Assembly (NCBI GenBank): GCA_020433455.1
Contig: JAGRCP010000082.1
Location: forward strand, 1-63,914
Origin: Caldilineaceae bacterium
GTDB lineage: Bacteria; Chloroflexota; Anaerolineae; Caldilineales; Caldilineaceae
DNA length: 63,914 nucleotides
Reading direction: 5' to 3'
The translations under genes were made by a program, and so were the position numbers. The notes under the pieces are model-generated. The model was given only the letters and a program-made list of their open reading frames with translations, did not search any database and had not been told where the DNA came from. Positions 37,273-47,449 of this stretch are shown here, in pieces. The stretch's first letter is position 1. Every line of letters starts with the position of its first letter.

Positions 37273-39975
37273 TTACCCCGGCGTGATGCCGAAACTCTGC
37301 AAAATGCTCTGTAAGGTGAACTCCACGCCCGACGCCATCATGCCCACCAAGGCAGCCCCCGCTATCCAGACCAGGAGCGCCAGCACGGGCAGGAGCAGCG
37401 TTCGCCAACCGTCGGTCTTGTCGGCTACGGCTCCGGCCATCCAGAGAGCCACAAAGCTCCAAACCATGATGAGCGCCATGACGGCCGATCGCAGAGGCGG
37501 AATCAGAGCCAATAGCGAAAGAAGCAGGACCGATGAGGCGAAGCCCGCTGTGCGCACCATGCGTCCGATATTCGTCCGGCGGGTGATGAGGCGGCCGGCA
37601 ACGGTCATGGCCAGGATGACGCTGAACCAAACCAGGATATCGCCCAACAATTGAGGCGCATTGAATGACCCGCTGCGGATAAGCGAATTGAGCGCAGCCA
37701 TAGTCAACGCGATGAGGAGCGCAGGACCGGTCATGGCCGGATTATCGGCCACAGCCTGATAGGCTGATCGATCCAGCAGCAGCGCACGCAGGGCATAGCC
37801 CGGCCAGAGATCCACTCGTCCGATGCCCTCCCGGAAGTTCGCTTGCGTTTCCTTCTTTTTTTTGTCGTCAGCCTGATTTTCTGAATCTCTCGCCGCGTGG
37901 ATGGGCGCATCGCGATGGCGGTTCAGCAGGTGGAAGACGTCGGTGGCGTTGCGCGTCTCGCTGATCTCCAAGTCCGGCGGATGCAGAACAAAGGCGTCGG
38001 TCTGTTCGCCGCCCAGGCCACCGTGGTTGCCCACCAATTCCTCCAGCGCCGCGACGGTGCCGTCTTCGTACAGCGTGCTGATCACCCAGAGATCGCCGGC
38101 GTGGGGAAACTCCATGACCCGCTTGAGCTGCCAGACGCGCTTCTCGATGGACGCTGCGCCGGCCCCGCTTGCACGGGCATAGGGCGCCACCGGATCGTCG
38201 CCAATCACCTCGCCGGTGTGCAGATTACGCCGCCCGCCCTTGCCCATTACTACCACGGTTCCGTCATCTTCATAGCCCAGCACCAGCCCGATCCCTTCGT
38301 GCTGAACGACGGCCTGGACCATGCCGGGATAGGCCGTCTCCAACTCGCTCAGCTTGATCTTGCGCGGGAAGAGATCGAAGTAAACCTGCGCGGCATTGCC
38401 GCTGCCGTAGGCCGTGACCGAAGCCAAATCGTCGGCAGATACTTCAGCGCGATTGGCCTGGGCTCCCGCCGCGGCCAATCGCCGGCCCTGCCTGGCCGCC
38501 AATCGGTCAAAGGCGCTTGCTCCTTTGTCGCTGTCAACCTTGGCCAACTCGCCCGCTACGCTGGCCAGGCCGGCCGCGCCGGTATCGCCGCCGATGGCCT
38601 GGGCGACCGTAACCTCATCCGGGAGAAGGGACTCGATAAATTCCTTAATCGTAACGCCGTAGCGCTGCTTAAATGTGGCGCCGAATGATTGGCCGTGGTC
38701 CGAGAGTACGATGAGATCGTAGGGGCGGTGGGACTGTTTTTTGGCTGCACGGTGCAGGCGTTCAAAGGTTCGATCGAGGCGCCTGAGATCGCCGAAGGCG
38801 TCATCCGTCCAAGGCCCCGAATGGTGGGCAACTTCGTCGTAGCCCAGGTAGAGCATGTAGATGACCGGCGCGCCGCGCATCATATCCATGACGGCGATGT
38901 TGGCGGAAATATCGCGCATGAAGACGCATGTACCCGCGCGTACAAAGGGATAACCGTGGGCCAGCCGATTGAGACGCGGCCGCACATGATGGCGTCGCTG
39001 CTGCCATCCTTCCCAGAGTTCGCGTCCGGTTTCAGCCAAAAAGAGGACGATTTCGCGCGTCAAAAAATAGGGGTCCAGCATGAGGAGGCGGATATCTGCC
39101 GAACGCCTGCGCGCTTCCTCTTCATCGGAGGCGTCTAGCAAGTTGGCCATGGTGAACATGGACTTCTCGGCGTCGCCGTCCATCATGTTCATAATGCTGG
39201 AGCCCCGGCGCATCAACCCGTGGCCGTGGGCGTAACGCGCGTTGAGTTCCGGCGCATCTTCGGCTGAGACGTAGGTTTTGTTTTTGGACTTGTCGAACCA
39301 GCGATAGGCGGGAATGTCTTCATTGTCGCCGAACATAATGCCCGCCTGACAGGAGGAGGTCATGGAAGGCAGGCCGCAATCCGTGAGGGAGAGTTGATAG
39401 CCCTCTTCGTCGATCATTTTTTGCAGCGTGGGCAGCAGGCCCTGGTCCAGCGCCTTGCGAATGTGCCAGTAGCTGAGCCCGTCGATTTCAACCAGCATCA
39501 TCCCCCGTCCGGGCTCATCGGAGCCGCTGAAGCGCTGCCGCTTGGCCAGCCGTTCGATTCGATTCTGATACCAGGATCCTTCCTCCTCGATATCCAGCGT
39601 GTTGGTCAGAATGGTATTGAAGAAGGCCAGCACAATACCGGCCAGCAGCGCGGCCCCAAACGTAACGTCAAAACCGGGCAGCAGCCAGGCCGTCAGTTGA
39701 ATGGAAGCCGCATTCACCAAAAAGCCGACCAGGAAGGTCATGATCCAACCCAGGGGGACGGCCAGCAGGAGAATAATGGGCCGGATCAGTAAATTGACCG
39801 CGGCCAGCAGGAGCGCCGCTGACAGGATCACGATGCCGCGGGGCGTCGCTTCCGTGGCCTGGAAGCGCACAGCCGGAATGACCCATGCCGTTGCGGCCAT
39901 GGAGAGGGCATCAACCAACCAAAGGATTGCCAGACGTATACCGTACCGTAAAATGGATTTGATGGTGTGGGACAT
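37273..39975 (-). CDS. Holin-4-like / alkaline phosphatase superfamily membrane fusion
   Basis: A 900-residue protein in three parts. Residues 1-145 hold four helices like the PF04020 (phage holin superfamily IV) family, with the NLLIRPIILLLAVPLGW and FLVNAASIQLTAWLLPGF segments. Residues about 155-700 are an alkaline-phosphatase-superfamily domain: metal Asp in MLVEIDGL, a nucleophile region LPSMTSSCQAG, YDEVAHHSG, LSDHGQSFG and a late NHGG, together forming a two-metal phosphodiesterase or phosphatase site. A charged KKKKE linker leads to five or six C-terminal helices. Such fusions exist in other bacteria and the substrate is unknown. It ends 41 nt from plsY (convergent), so a lipid or glycerol-phosphate substrate is possible. 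The TetR gene ends 11 nt before its start. Confidence 0.82.
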   Translation of the reverse strand: MSHTIKSILRYGIRLAILWLVDALSMAATAWVIPAVRFQATEATPRGIVILSAALLLAAVNLLIRPIILLLAVPLGWIMTFLVGFLVNAASIQLTAWLLPGFDVTFGAALLAGIVLAFFNTILTNTLDIEEEGSWYQNRIERLAKRQRFSGSDEPGRGMMLVEIDGLSYWHIRKALDQGLLPTLQKMIDEEGYQLSLTDCGLPSMTSSCQAGIMFGDNEDIPAYRWFDKSKNKTYVSAEDAPELNARYAHGHGLMRRGSSIMNMMDGDAEKSMFTMANLLDASDEEEARRRSADIRLLMLDPYFLTREIVLFLAETGRELWEGWQQRRHHVRPRLNRLAHGYPFVRAGTCVFMRDISANIAVMDMMRGAPVIYMLYLGYDEVAHHSGPWTDDAFGDLRRLDRTFERLHRAAKKQSHRPYDLIVLSDHGQSFGATFKQRYGVTIKEFIESLLPDEVTVAQAIGGDTGAAGLASVAGELAKVDSDKGASAFDRLAARQGRRLAAAGAQANRAEVSADDLASVTAYGSGNAAQVYFDLFPRKIKLSELETAYPGMVQAVVQHEGIGLVLGYEDDGTVVVMGKGGRRNLHTGEVIGDDPVAPYARASGAGAASIEKRVWQLKRVMEFPHAGDLWVISTLYEDGTVAALEELVGNHGGLGGEQTDAFVLHPPDLEISETRNATDVFHLLNRHRDAPIHAARDSENQADDKKKKETQANFREGIGRVDLWPGYALRALLLDRSAYQAVADNPAMTGPALLIALTMAALNSLIRSGSFNAPQLLGDILVWFSVILAMTVAGRLITRRTNIGRMVRTAGFASSVLLLSLLALIPPLRSAVMALIMVWSFVALWMAGAVADKTDGWRTLLLPVLALLVWIAGAALVGMMASGVEFTLQSILQSFGITPG

Positions 39976-39986
39976 GGTTTGCTTCC

Positions 39987-40619
39987 TTATCCGCCCTTTA
40001 GCCCTGAATTTAAGCGCTGTAATCCTTCCTGCTCTACCGCGGCGAAATTCATGGGGAAGTGAGCCAGATGGCCCAGGCGCAGCATGGCCATGCCGTGGAC
40101 CATGGCCCAGGCCGTGTGGGCCATTTCCAGCGTGCCGTACCCCTCCCGCGCTTGGAAAACGCCTTCGTCAATGCCGCGCTGAACGGCCCCCAGCAGGAGA
40201 CCGAATGACGAACCCTCCATCGCCATCTCCTCCATCGCGCTCTCCTGCGTTGCACTGGGCGAAGCCCCCGTGGCGGACGAAGCGAACATAAGCAGAAAGT
40301 GATCCGGGTTGCGCACGGCGAAATCGATGTACGCCGTGCCCAATTCTATGAGATACTCATCGACGGGCAGTGACGCATCGGCCCGGCCCATGTATTCGAT
40401 CAGGCGTGCGTGACCCTGTTGACAAACGGCCTGAATGATCTCGTCCTTGCCGCCGAAATATTCGTATAGTCCGGCCGGACTGTGATCGATGGCTTTGGCA
40501 ATGCCGCGCATGGAGAGATTGTCAATGCCTTCTTGCGCAATAATTCGGCGCGCCGCATCCAAAATTGCCTGCTGCGTGCGCTGGTGACGCCGCTCCCGAG
40601 GGGTTAATTCTCTACCCAT
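39987..40619 (-). CDS. TetR/AcrR family transcriptional regulator
   Basis: A 210-residue repressor. The N-terminal helix-turn-helix spans about residues 10-55 (ILDAARRIIAQEGIDNLSM, then GIAKAIDHSPAGLYEYFGGKDEII as consecutive pieces). The C-terminal ligand domain resembles the WHG/TetR_C_33 type. The frame is open up to a TTG at 40697, but that codon is part of the -35 box, so the ATG at 40619 is used. A palindrome over the -10 region suggests autorepression. It is 11 nt upstream of the holin/phosphatase gene on the same strand, so that gene is the likely second target. Confidence 0.88.
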   Translation of the reverse strand: MGRELTPRERRHQRTQQAILDAARRIIAQEGIDNLSMRGIAKAIDHSPAGLYEYFGGKDEIIQAVCQQGHARLIEYMGRADASLPVDEYLIELGTAYIDFAVRNPDHFLLMFASSATGASPSATQESAMEEMAMEGSSFGLLLGAVQRGIDEGVFQAREGYGTLEMAHTAWAMVHGMAMLRLGHLAHFPMNFAAVEQEGLQRLNSGLKGG

Positions 40620-40640
40620 ATAAGACCCGTGAAAATAAAA

Positions 40641-40679
40641 GGCGCTATGATTCCGAACATCGTTCGGAATCATAGCGCC
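40641..40679. promoter_or_regulatory. 18-bp inverted repeat, likely TetR operator
   Basis: Perfect arms GGCGCTATGATTCCGAAC and GTTCGGAATCATAGCGCC with a 3-nt centre. It covers the -10 box and predicted start of the tetR promoter, ending 21 nt before the tetR ATG. On the minus strand it is followed by TTTTATTTT, so it could also terminate sqdB transcription. Confidence 0.65.
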
Positions 40680-40697
40680 ATCTCGATCACGTGTCAA
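40669..40697 (-). promoter_or_regulatory. Near-consensus promoter of the tetR gene
   Basis: Minus strand TTGACA (40697-40692), a 17-nt spacer, and TATGAT (40674-40669). The -10 box is inside the left arm of the palindrome, so a bound repressor would block polymerase. Confidence 0.65.
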
Positions 40698-40748
40698 GGT
40701 CTGGACCGCAAGCCCTGCTTTATTTTATAACCTGCCACTTGCCGTTTG

Positions 40749-41996
<1,248 letters not shown>

Positions 41997-42145
41997 GTCA
42001 TTCTTCTCCTATTTGAACGTTACTTGATGAGGCGAATTGGGCCGTAACCAAAAGAGCATAAACGACTGTTTTAGGATTTAACAAACTGAACCGGCCTCAA
42101 TTATTTAATCAAGTTTCAGGAATAATTATGCGCTCTGCGCAACTC

Positions 42146-42173
42146 TTGATATTTGCGCCGCTAATGCTAAAAT
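42146..42173 (+). promoter_or_regulatory. Predicted promoter of sqdX
   Basis: TTGATA at 42146-42151, a 16-nt spacer, and TAAAAT at 42168-42173 with TG-C before it (extended -10). Start near 42180, 40 nt before the sqdX ATG. Confidence 0.55.
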
Positions 42174-42221
42174 AAGCCGGTTACGAACAACCCACTTTTT
42201 CTGTATCCAAGGAGTATCTTT

Positions 42222-43388
42222 ATGCCTGTTGCGCCGGACCGATTGCGTATCGCTATCTTCACCGAAACGTTCCTGCCCAAAATCGACGGCGTGGTGAGTA
42301 TTCTCAAGCTCATGCTTCAGCGTTTGCAGGAGCAGGGCCACAAGGTCATCCTCTTTGGCCCGGCCGGCGGTCCGCCCGAATATGCCGGGGCGGAAATCGT
42401 GGGCGTGAGCGGCCCGAAACTCTTCTTTTATCCTGAGCTGAATTTGAACTATCCCCGGGTTTGGGTATACGAGCGGGTCAAGCAATTCCGTCCGGACATT
42501 ATCCATGCGGTCAACCCTATGATGTTGGGCGCCTTCGGCCTGTACTGCGCAGGGAAGCTGAACACGCCTACCCTGGCTTCGTATCATACGGACCTGGCCC
42601 GCTATGCCGACCACTACGGCTTCGGCTTCACCAAGCCCCTGCTCTGGTCCTATCTGCGCACCATGCACAATCGGGCTGAGGTGAATCTTTGCCCCTCTTC
42701 CACCGTGCGCGATGAGCTGCGGGCCCAGGGCTTCCAGCGCGTGCGCTGGTGGCGCCGAGGCATTGACACCGACTTCTTCTCGCCCGGTCCGGTAAATCAG
42801 GCCATGCGCGCCCGCCTCAGCAACGGCCACCCCGATGACTTCCTGCTCATCAACGTAGGCCGCCAGTCGCCGGAAAAAGGGCTCTTCGGCCTGCGCGACG
42901 CCATTTTCCCCCAGGAGGGGGTGCGCTTGACGCTGGTGGGCGGCGGGCCGGCTCACGATGACCTGCGGACCCATTTTGCCGGTACGCCCACTTCATTCCC
43001 CGGCTATCTTCGGGGCCAGGAACTGATTGACGCCTACCGATCGGCCGACGCCTTCATTTTTCCCTCCACTACTGAGACTTTCGGCCTGGTTGCGCTGGAG
43101 GCCATGGCCTGCCGCGTGCCCGTGATTGCGGCCAGAAGCGGCGGCATTCTGGACACTGTACGCGACGGCTACAACGGCCTTTATTTCGATCCGGCTTATC
43201 CCCGGCAGATGGGCGATCTGGTCCGGAAGTTACGCGCACAGCCCGATCTGCGTGACGAACTGGCCGAGCATGCCTTGCAGCATGCCCGCAAGCAATCCTG
43301 GCGCGCGACCATGGATCAGTTGATTAACTATTATTACATGGCCCTGCGCGTCCACGATTACAGCGCACCCTTGCCCATGACCGGCTGA
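42222..43388 (+). CDS. sqdX: Sulfoquinovosyl transferase-like glycosyltransferase (SqdX/SQD2)
   Basis: A 388-residue GT4-family (GT-B fold) glycosyltransferase. The N-terminal FTETFLPKIDGVVSIL motif and the ASYHTDLARYADHYG region are characteristic of SqdX/SQD2 and related mannosyltransferases. The donor-binding half has GRQSPEKGL and PSTTETFGLVALEAMA (the EX7E motif). Next to sqdB, transfer of sulfoquinovose from UDP-sulfoquinovose to diacylglycerol is the best reading; PimB-like mannosyl transfer is the alternative. AAGGAG lies 8 nt before the ATG. The stop overlaps the next start (TGATG). Confidence 0.85.
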   Translation: MPVAPDRLRIAIFTETFLPKIDGVVSILKLMLQRLQEQGHKVILFGPAGGPPEYAGAEIVGVSGPKLFFYPELNLNYPRVWVYERVKQFRPDIIHAVNPMMLGAFGLYCAGKLNTPTLASYHTDLARYADHYGFGFTKPLLWSYLRTMHNRAEVNLCPSSTVRDELRAQGFQRVRWWRRGIDTDFFSPGPVNQAMRARLSNGHPDDFLLINVGRQSPEKGLFGLRDAIFPQEGVRLTLVGGGPAHDDLRTHFAGTPTSFPGYLRGQELIDAYRSADAFIFPSTTETFGLVALEAMACRVPVIAARSGGILDTVRDGYNGLYFDPAYPRQMGDLVRKLRAQPDLRDELAEHALQHARKQSWRATMDQLINYYYMALRVHDYSAPLPMTG

Positions 43389-45304
43389 TGAATCGTCCAC
43401 GCATCTTCTTTTCGTTGACGAAGCGCACGCTTATATCGCGTGTGCTGTTGTCCGCGGCCCTGCTGCTTCTGATTGGGCTGCTGGGCGCATGCGGCCGCGC
43501 TGCGCCGCCGCCTGATGCCGTCGCCACGCCCTTGCCTACGCCGGAGCCCGAACGCTATGTCAGCGCAGCCGGCGGATTTTCTTTCCCCTTGCCCGACGGC
43601 TGGACGGCGACAGCGGATAGCGAGCCGGGCGTGCTGCTGCTTCTTCCCCCCCAGGAGGAGATCCAGGCCGATTCCGACGATATTTTCCACATTTTTGCCG
43701 CGGTGCAGGACCCTGCTGCGGTTCCGTCGCTTCTCTGCGCCGATTGTTTGCCGTCGCCCCTGACGTCAATCGCCGTCAACGGCCGGCCGGCCTGGACGTT
43801 TAGTCTGACCGGTGATGATGGCGCGCCGCGTGAGTGGACCGTGGTGGAGAACGGCGATGTGCTGGTCGCCTATACCCTCTCCGACGCGGAAATCGCGGCC
43901 GGCCTTCGCTTTACGCCGGTCATCGACGGCGAAGCCCGGGCCGCAGCCATGGCGGACGCCATGCGCACCGCCGTGGCCAACCTTTCCGGCGATGATGCGG
44001 CTGTGACTATTCGCACCGTTGAAGCCGTAACGTGGTCCGACGCTTGTTTGGATGCGCCCCTGATCGATGAGCTGTGCGCTCAAAGCGTGACGCCCGGTTA
44101 TCGGGTTGTGATTGACGCGCCGGAAGGCGAGTATCGCTTTCATTTCGATCCGGTGACGACGCAGATCCGCTTGGCTGCGGGGCCTGAGGTTGACGTGGGC
44201 GACGTGCTGGTGGAGTGGCGCTCCCTGGGCTCCCCGTGCGAAACAGTGCGGATCGGCCGCGCCGGCGTCGCCTTGGGCGCGTGCGGCGCGCATGTCCTGC
44301 TGGGCGGGCCGCCGCCCGACGCAGCGCGTACGGCCCTGTTGACGAGCCTTCTGGACGAGCTTGCGTTTTTTGAAGCCGAGACGCCCGCGGGCTTTGTCAC
44401 TTTTTTTGGCCGGGGCACGCGCACGGCTACGCCCGCTGAGCAGCGCCAGCTGGCCGAACTAGCGCGCCTCATGCATACGGAAAGCACGGGCGGGACGGCA
44501 GACGTTCCAGCTTTGACGTGGCAACGGCGCGGCGCGGGCGGTTATTGTGATGAACTGACCATCTTGCGCTCGGGCGAGACCTGGGCCCGCACGTGCCGCG
44601 GGGCAACAGGCGATGAAACGGCGGTCGGCGTCCTGGACCTGGAAGCGCTGGTTCAACTTTATACGTGGGTTGATCTGCTGGGAGGCGGCAGCACAGAGTG
44701 GGTTGGTCTGGATGTTGACGATCCCTTGCGGATCGAGATCGCATTCAGCGGCGACGGTGAGCAGATGCCGGATCGGGAGGACGCTGCAGCCATGCTGCCC
44801 CTGGCCGCGGCCGTCTTTACCGATCTGTTTGCCGTGGACGATCGCCTTGTTCCTGTCCAGGCGCCGCCCGTGGCCTGTCCCCAGCCGGCCGCGGACGAAA
44901 CCGCTCTTGTCCTGCCGGAGCTGGGCTTTTGTCTTCTCTATCCTGAAGCCTACAACTTCTACCGCCCCGCTCCTGATCAGGTTATTCTGGCCGTTGATTC
45001 GCTCTTTGGCGTACGCGAGCCGCGCGTTACCCTCTTTGCGACGCCTGCCGATCAAGCGCCGCCGCCCGCAGCCGCGGATGAAGACGGCGCGGCCGAATCT
45101 CTGGTCGTCGCGGGCTACGATGCACGCCTGTGGACGGATGAGGCGTCCTTCCCACCGGGCCGCACGCTTCTCCTGGAGACCGACTCTCGCCGCTATCGCT
45201 TCCTCTTTGATCTGGCGTTAGAGGAGGGCGGTCGGGAAAATATGGACGCGCTTTTTGACTTGTTAACCGGCAGCCTGACCCTGTTGGATGATGCCGCGCC
45301 ATAG
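43388..45304 (+). CDS. Large lipoprotein of unknown function
   Basis: A 638-residue lipoprotein. The signal helix (about 18-34) ends in the lipobox LLGAC (C35), followed by a Pro-rich spacer. I do not recognise the whole. Residues about 55-200 resemble a PsbP/DUF1795-like fold (YVSAAGGFSFPLPDGW). A segment around 215-255 (WSDACLDAPLIDELCAQ, then VTPGYRVVI) recurs in many Chloroflexota and cyanobacterial lipoproteins and includes two cysteines. A second fold-like block begins near GFCLLYPEAYNFY. The ATG overlaps the sqdX stop by one base, so the two are translationally coupled. Confidence 0.7.
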   Translation: MNRPRIFFSLTKRTLISRVLLSAALLLLIGLLGACGRAAPPPDAVATPLPTPEPERYVSAAGGFSFPLPDGWTATADSEPGVLLLLPPQEEIQADSDDIFHIFAAVQDPAAVPSLLCADCLPSPLTSIAVNGRPAWTFSLTGDDGAPREWTVVENGDVLVAYTLSDAEIAAGLRFTPVIDGEARAAAMADAMRTAVANLSGDDAAVTIRTVEAVTWSDACLDAPLIDELCAQSVTPGYRVVIDAPEGEYRFHFDPVTTQIRLAAGPEVDVGDVLVEWRSLGSPCETVRIGRAGVALGACGAHVLLGGPPPDAARTALLTSLLDELAFFEAETPAGFVTFFGRGTRTATPAEQRQLAELARLMHTESTGGTADVPALTWQRRGAGGYCDELTILRSGETWARTCRGATGDETAVGVLDLEALVQLYTWVDLLGGGSTEWVGLDVDDPLRIEIAFSGDGEQMPDREDAAAMLPLAAAVFTDLFAVDDRLVPVQAPPVACPQPAADETALVLPELGFCLLYPEAYNFYRPAPDQVILAVDSLFGVREPRVTLFATPADQAPPPAAADEDGAAESLVVAGYDARLWTDEASFPPGRTLLLETDSRRYRFLFDLALEEGGRENMDALFDLLTGSLTLLDDAAP

Positions 45305-45320
45305 TCATTGCCTCCGGGAG

Positions 45321-45340
45321 CGCCGGACTCCAGTCCGGCG
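45321..45340. repeat. CGCCGGACT inverted repeat between convergent genes
   Basis: CGCCGGACT, then CC, then AGTCCGGCG (9-bp perfect stem). It lies between the lipoprotein stop and the dppF stop. No T-run, so a true terminator is doubtful. This palindrome type is common between genes in such genomes. Confidence 0.5.
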
Positions 45341-45351
45341 GTAAGGCCAGG

Positions 45352-46374
45352 CTATTCCACCAAAATGCACGCAACCTCTTGTCCCGCTCCTGCAGGATGA
45401 AGGGGCGGGTCGGTCTTGCGGCATGCGTCCACGGCCAGGGGGCAGCGGGGGTGAAAGCGGCAGCCTGTGGGCAGGTTGATGGGGTCCGGCGTCTCGCCGC
45501 TCAGGATGAGGCGCTTATGGCGCAAGCGCGGATTGGGTACAGGCACTACGGAGAGAAGCGCCTTGGTGTAGGGATGCTGCGGATTGGTCAGGACGGCCAT
45601 GGTCGGTCCGATCTCCACAATGCGGCCCAGATACATGACCGCGACCCTGTCCGCCAGCGCGCCGACGGTGCCCAAATCGTGGGTGATGAAGAGAATGGAA
45701 ATCCCCCGGGTATCGCGCAATTCCGCCAGCAGGTTCAATATCTCCGCCCGGATGCTCACATCCAGCATGGAGACCGGCTCGTCGGCCAGGAGCAGCGTCG
45801 GTTCCAGCACCAGCGCGCCGGCGATGACCACGCGCTGACGCTGGCCGCCGGACAGCTCGTGGGGCAGGCGCTTCAAGTAACGATCCGCCGGCTTTAAGCC
45901 CGCGTCTTCCAGGGCGCGAACGACCCGGGTTTCCTGCTCGGCCCGGCTTCCGCCCAGCTTGTGTACCTTAAGCGGCTCCATGACAATCTCGCCGATGCTC
46001 ATGAGCGGATTGAGAGATTCGTAAGGATCCTGAAAGATCATCTGCATGTGGCGACGCACGTTCTTCATCTGCGCCGACGAATACTCGCTGATTTCGTTTC
46101 CTTCAAAGCGGATGCTGCCGCGGGTGGGCTTCTCCAACCCCAGCAGGGTCAACGCCAGAGTGGATTTGCCGCAGCCGCTTTCGCCCACCAGGGCCAATAC
46201 CTCGCCCCGACCCAGACTGAAGCTGACGTCGTCTACGGCATGCACATAGCTTTCGGAGCCGCGTCCGAAAATGCCCGCGCGTCCGAGTAAAAAGCGCTTT
46301 TGCAGGTTTGTAACCGTGAGGACCCCATCCTTGCCGGGCAGTTCATTTCCGCTGATTGCGCGGGGCATGGTCAT
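45352..46374 (-). CDS. dppF: Peptide ABC transporter ATPase DppF
   Basis: A 340-residue ATPase subunit. Walker A is GESGCGKST, the signature is LSGGQRQRV, and Walker B is LLLADEP, with the H-loop in FITHDLG. The C-terminal oligopeptide-transporter extension contains CRFHPRCPLAVDAC, whose cysteines fit the iron-sulfur or metal motif of DppD/DppF proteins. The ATG overlaps the dppD stop (ATGA). Last gene of the dpp operon. Confidence 0.93.
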   Translation of the reverse strand: MTMPRAISGNELPGKDGVLTVTNLQKRFLLGRAGIFGRGSESYVHAVDDVSFSLGRGEVLALVGESGCGKSTLALTLLGLEKPTRGSIRFEGNEISEYSSAQMKNVRRHMQMIFQDPYESLNPLMSIGEIVMEPLKVHKLGGSRAEQETRVVRALEDAGLKPADRYLKRLPHELSGGQRQRVVIAGALVLEPTLLLADEPVSMLDVSIRAEILNLLAELRDTRGISILFITHDLGTVGALADRVAVMYLGRIVEIGPTMAVLTNPQHPYTKALLSVVPVPNPRLRHKRLILSGETPDPINLPTGCRFHPRCPLAVDACRKTDPPLHPAGAGQEVACILVE

Positions 46375-47408
46375 ACGCTTTCCCCTTCCAGCAGGAAACA
46401 GCTTGCGACATGCTTGTCATCCAGGCGATAGATTGGCGGCATCTCCTGCCGGCAGCGCCCGAAGACCTGGGGACAGCGCGGCGCAAAGCGGCAGCCCGGC
46501 GGCAGATCGTCCAACCGCGGCGGGTAGCCGGGAATGCTGGTGAGCTTGCCCGCGGGGCGGGTGATGTCGGGGAAAGCGCGCAGGAGTTCCTGGGTGTAAG
46601 GATGACGAGGTGCATTGTAAATGGTATCCACATCGGCGTACTCTGCGGTCACGCCGCCGTACATGACCAGAACCGAATCGCATAGCTCGGCCACCACGCC
46701 CAGATCGTGGGTGACGAAGATAATGGAGAGGCCCAACTCCTTCTGTAGATTGCCCATCAGTTCCAGGATTTGGGCCTGAATCATCACGTCAAGGGCCGTG
46801 GTGGGCTCGTCGGCGATGACGATCTGGGGATCGCAGGCCAGAGCCATGGCGATCATGGCGCGCTGGCGCATGCCGCCGGAATATTGATGGGGATATTGAT
46901 CTTTGCGGTTGCCGGCAATGCCCACCAGGTCCAGCAGACGGCGGATGCGCGCGTCCACGGCCGCACTGTCTTGCCGGGGCATGTGGAGACGAATGGCCTC
47001 GCCGATCTGGTCCCCGATGGTGCGTACGGGGTTGAGCGCATTCATCGCGCCCTGGAAGATAATGGAGATATTCTTCCAGCGCACGTCCTCCATCTCCGCC
47101 TCGGAGAGGGCAAGGAGATCCCGGCCCTGGAAATAGACCGCACCGTCTACAATGCGCCCGGCCGGCGGCAGGAGCCGCATGAGCCCCAGCATGAGGGTGG
47201 ATTTGCCGCAGCCGCTCTCGCCCACGAGCCCCAGCACTTCGCCCGCGCGTAAAGTAAAGTCCAGCTCACGTACAGCCTGTGCGGGCGACGCATCCTTGTT
47301 GACATAATCTATGGATAAGTTGCGCACGTCCAGCAGAACCGGGCGGTCATTAACGGACGCTGCGTGCGTGTGGGAAGAAACTGACGGATCAGACATAACG
47401 ATAGGCAT
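46371..47408 (-). CDS. dppD: Peptide ABC transporter ATPase DppD
   Basis: A 345-residue ATPase partner of DppF. Walker [10 protein letters not shown], signature YSGGMRQRA, Walker [15 protein letters not shown]-loop FVTHDLGV. The C-terminal [14 protein letters not shown] extension is present. Several starts are possible: TTG at 47417, ATG at 47408 or ATG at 47396. The middle one is chosen, with low certainty because no ribosome site is clear. Confidence 0.92.
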   Translation of the reverse strand: MPIVMSDPSVSSHTHAASVNDRPVLLDVRNLSIDYVNKDASPAQAVRELDFTLRAGEVLGLVGESGCGKSTLMLGLMRLLPPAGRIVDGAVYFQGRDLLALSEAEMEDVRWKNISIIFQGAMNALNPVRTIGDQIGEAIRLHMPRQDSAAVDARIRRLLDLVGIAGNRKDQYPHQYSGGMRQRAMIAMALACDPQIVIADEPTTALDVMIQAQILELMGNLQKELGLSIIFVTHDLGVVAELCDSVLVMYGGVTAEYADVDTIYNAPRHPYTQELLRAFPDITRPAGKLTSIPGYPPRLDDLPPGCRFAPRCPQVFGRCRQEMPPIYRLDDKHVASCFLLEGESV

Positions 47409-47449
47409 CTCAGTCAAAATAGGCGATCATTTTCAATGATTTTTGATGA

